NCBI RefSeq assembly: GCF_002959775.1
Contig: NZ_PPCX01000012.1
Coordinates: 113,170 to 177,169 of the forward strand
Source of the DNA: Veillonella rogosae JCM 15642
GTDB lineage: Bacteria; Bacillota; Negativicutes; Veillonellales; Veillonellaceae
DNA length: 64,000 nt
Direction: 5' to 3'
This document shows positions 63,962 to 64,000 of this stretch, in pieces. Each line of letters begins with the position of its first letter. Within the stretch, counting starts at the first letter, position 1. The notes below the pieces were generated by a model, which saw only the letters and a list, made by a program, of their open reading frames with translations, did no database searches and was not told the DNA's origin. The position numbers and the translations under genes were made by a program.

Positions 63962-64000
63962 ATGCGACAAATAAAATGTCCTGATTGTAATGAAACATGT
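63962..64000 (+). CDS. Start of a zinc-ribbon protein, probably a transposase (cut by window edge)
   Basis: Only 13 codons are visible, MRQIKCPDCNETC, with a CxxC pair and a further Cys. GGAGGAAG lies upstream. Transposases of IS256/IS1249-like and ISL3 elements open with such zinc ribbons, and terminal-repeat-like sequence lies just to the left, which supports a transposase, but the family cannot be fixed from so little sequence. Confidence 0.4.
   Translation, partial: MRQIKCPDCNETC

Noticed and set aside
1..64000. CRISPR array, rRNA operon, prophage or integrative element
   Set aside because: No regularly spaced repeats, rRNA-like sequence, integrase or structural phage genes were seen; only the right edge shows signs of an insertion sequence.

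Overview
This 64 kb window is AT-rich chromosomal DNA from a diderm, anaerobic member of the Negativicutes, most likely a Veillonella. The reasons are the gene repertoire and outer-membrane traits. There are C4-dicarboxylate genes (a TtdAB-type dehydratase pair, a DASS permease, a DcuC-type permease), a module for the end of anaerobic urate/2,3-diaminopropionate breakdown, a type V autotransporter, and Firmicutes-style ribosome binding sites and terminators. The genus call is inferred from protein recognition by eye, not from a search. Almost every gene is on the minus strand. The plus-strand exceptions are guaC, a glutaredoxin-like gene, one small membrane protein, a UPF0173 hydrolase and the partial ORF at the right edge.

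Left to right: (1) 1-5.1 kb, a catabolic operon (regulator, dpaL, ygeY, ygeW, carbamate kinase) that would turn ureido/diaminopropionate compounds into pyruvate, ammonia and ATP. (2) 5.6-17 kb, a flavodoxin/DUF3793 pair, glnS, a D-2-hydroxyacid dehydrogenase, mscL, an OLD-family nuclease, a DMT exporter, thrC, a DyP peroxidase and tRNA-Lys. (3) 17-24.7 kb, molybdenum cofactor genes (moaA, MOSC), one-carbon folate genes (fchA, fhs) and the dehydratase/permease operon. (4) 24.7-30.1 kb, the most unusual stretch: two paralogous AraC regulators, each preceded by a different 'cargo' gene (a membrane protein; a single-chain zeta toxin), embedded in a duplicated scaffold of hairpins, cupin 3' end and promoter motif, with a SemiSWEET gene between. 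(5) 30.4-34.5 kb, moeA, fused mobA-mobB, thiT and guaC. (6) 34.5-40 kb, transporters, a double DUF805 membrane protein and an M20 amidohydrolase. (7) 40-45.6 kb, arginine biosynthesis (argD, argB, argC, argF and an M20 deacylase) with ARG-box-like sequence in front. (8) 45.9-54.9 kb, a purple acid phosphatase-like enzyme, carbonic anhydrase, ilvBN, a YgbA_NO protein, LemA, tRNA-Arg and a low-molecular-weight phosphatase. (9) 55-64 kb, the autotransporter, a DUF4198 protein, typA, murB/ylbF/trmL/moaC, a UPF0173 hydrolase and the start of a probable insertion sequence.

The pieces fit together: Veillonella is classically known to ferment purines and organic acids. The ygeYW-dpaL-arcC module, the molybdenum cofactor genes needed by xanthine dehydrogenase-type enzymes, and the folate C1 genes could all serve purine breakdown, while the TtdAB pair and the dicarboxylate permeases serve the malate/fumarate/succinate branch. 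The strongest leads for something undescribed are the duplicated AraC/cargo scaffold, the single-chain zeta toxin inside it, and an OLD nuclease carrying a textbook C2H2 zinc finger between its ATPase and Toprim domains. All calls come from reading the sequence; no database search, structure prediction or alignment program was run.
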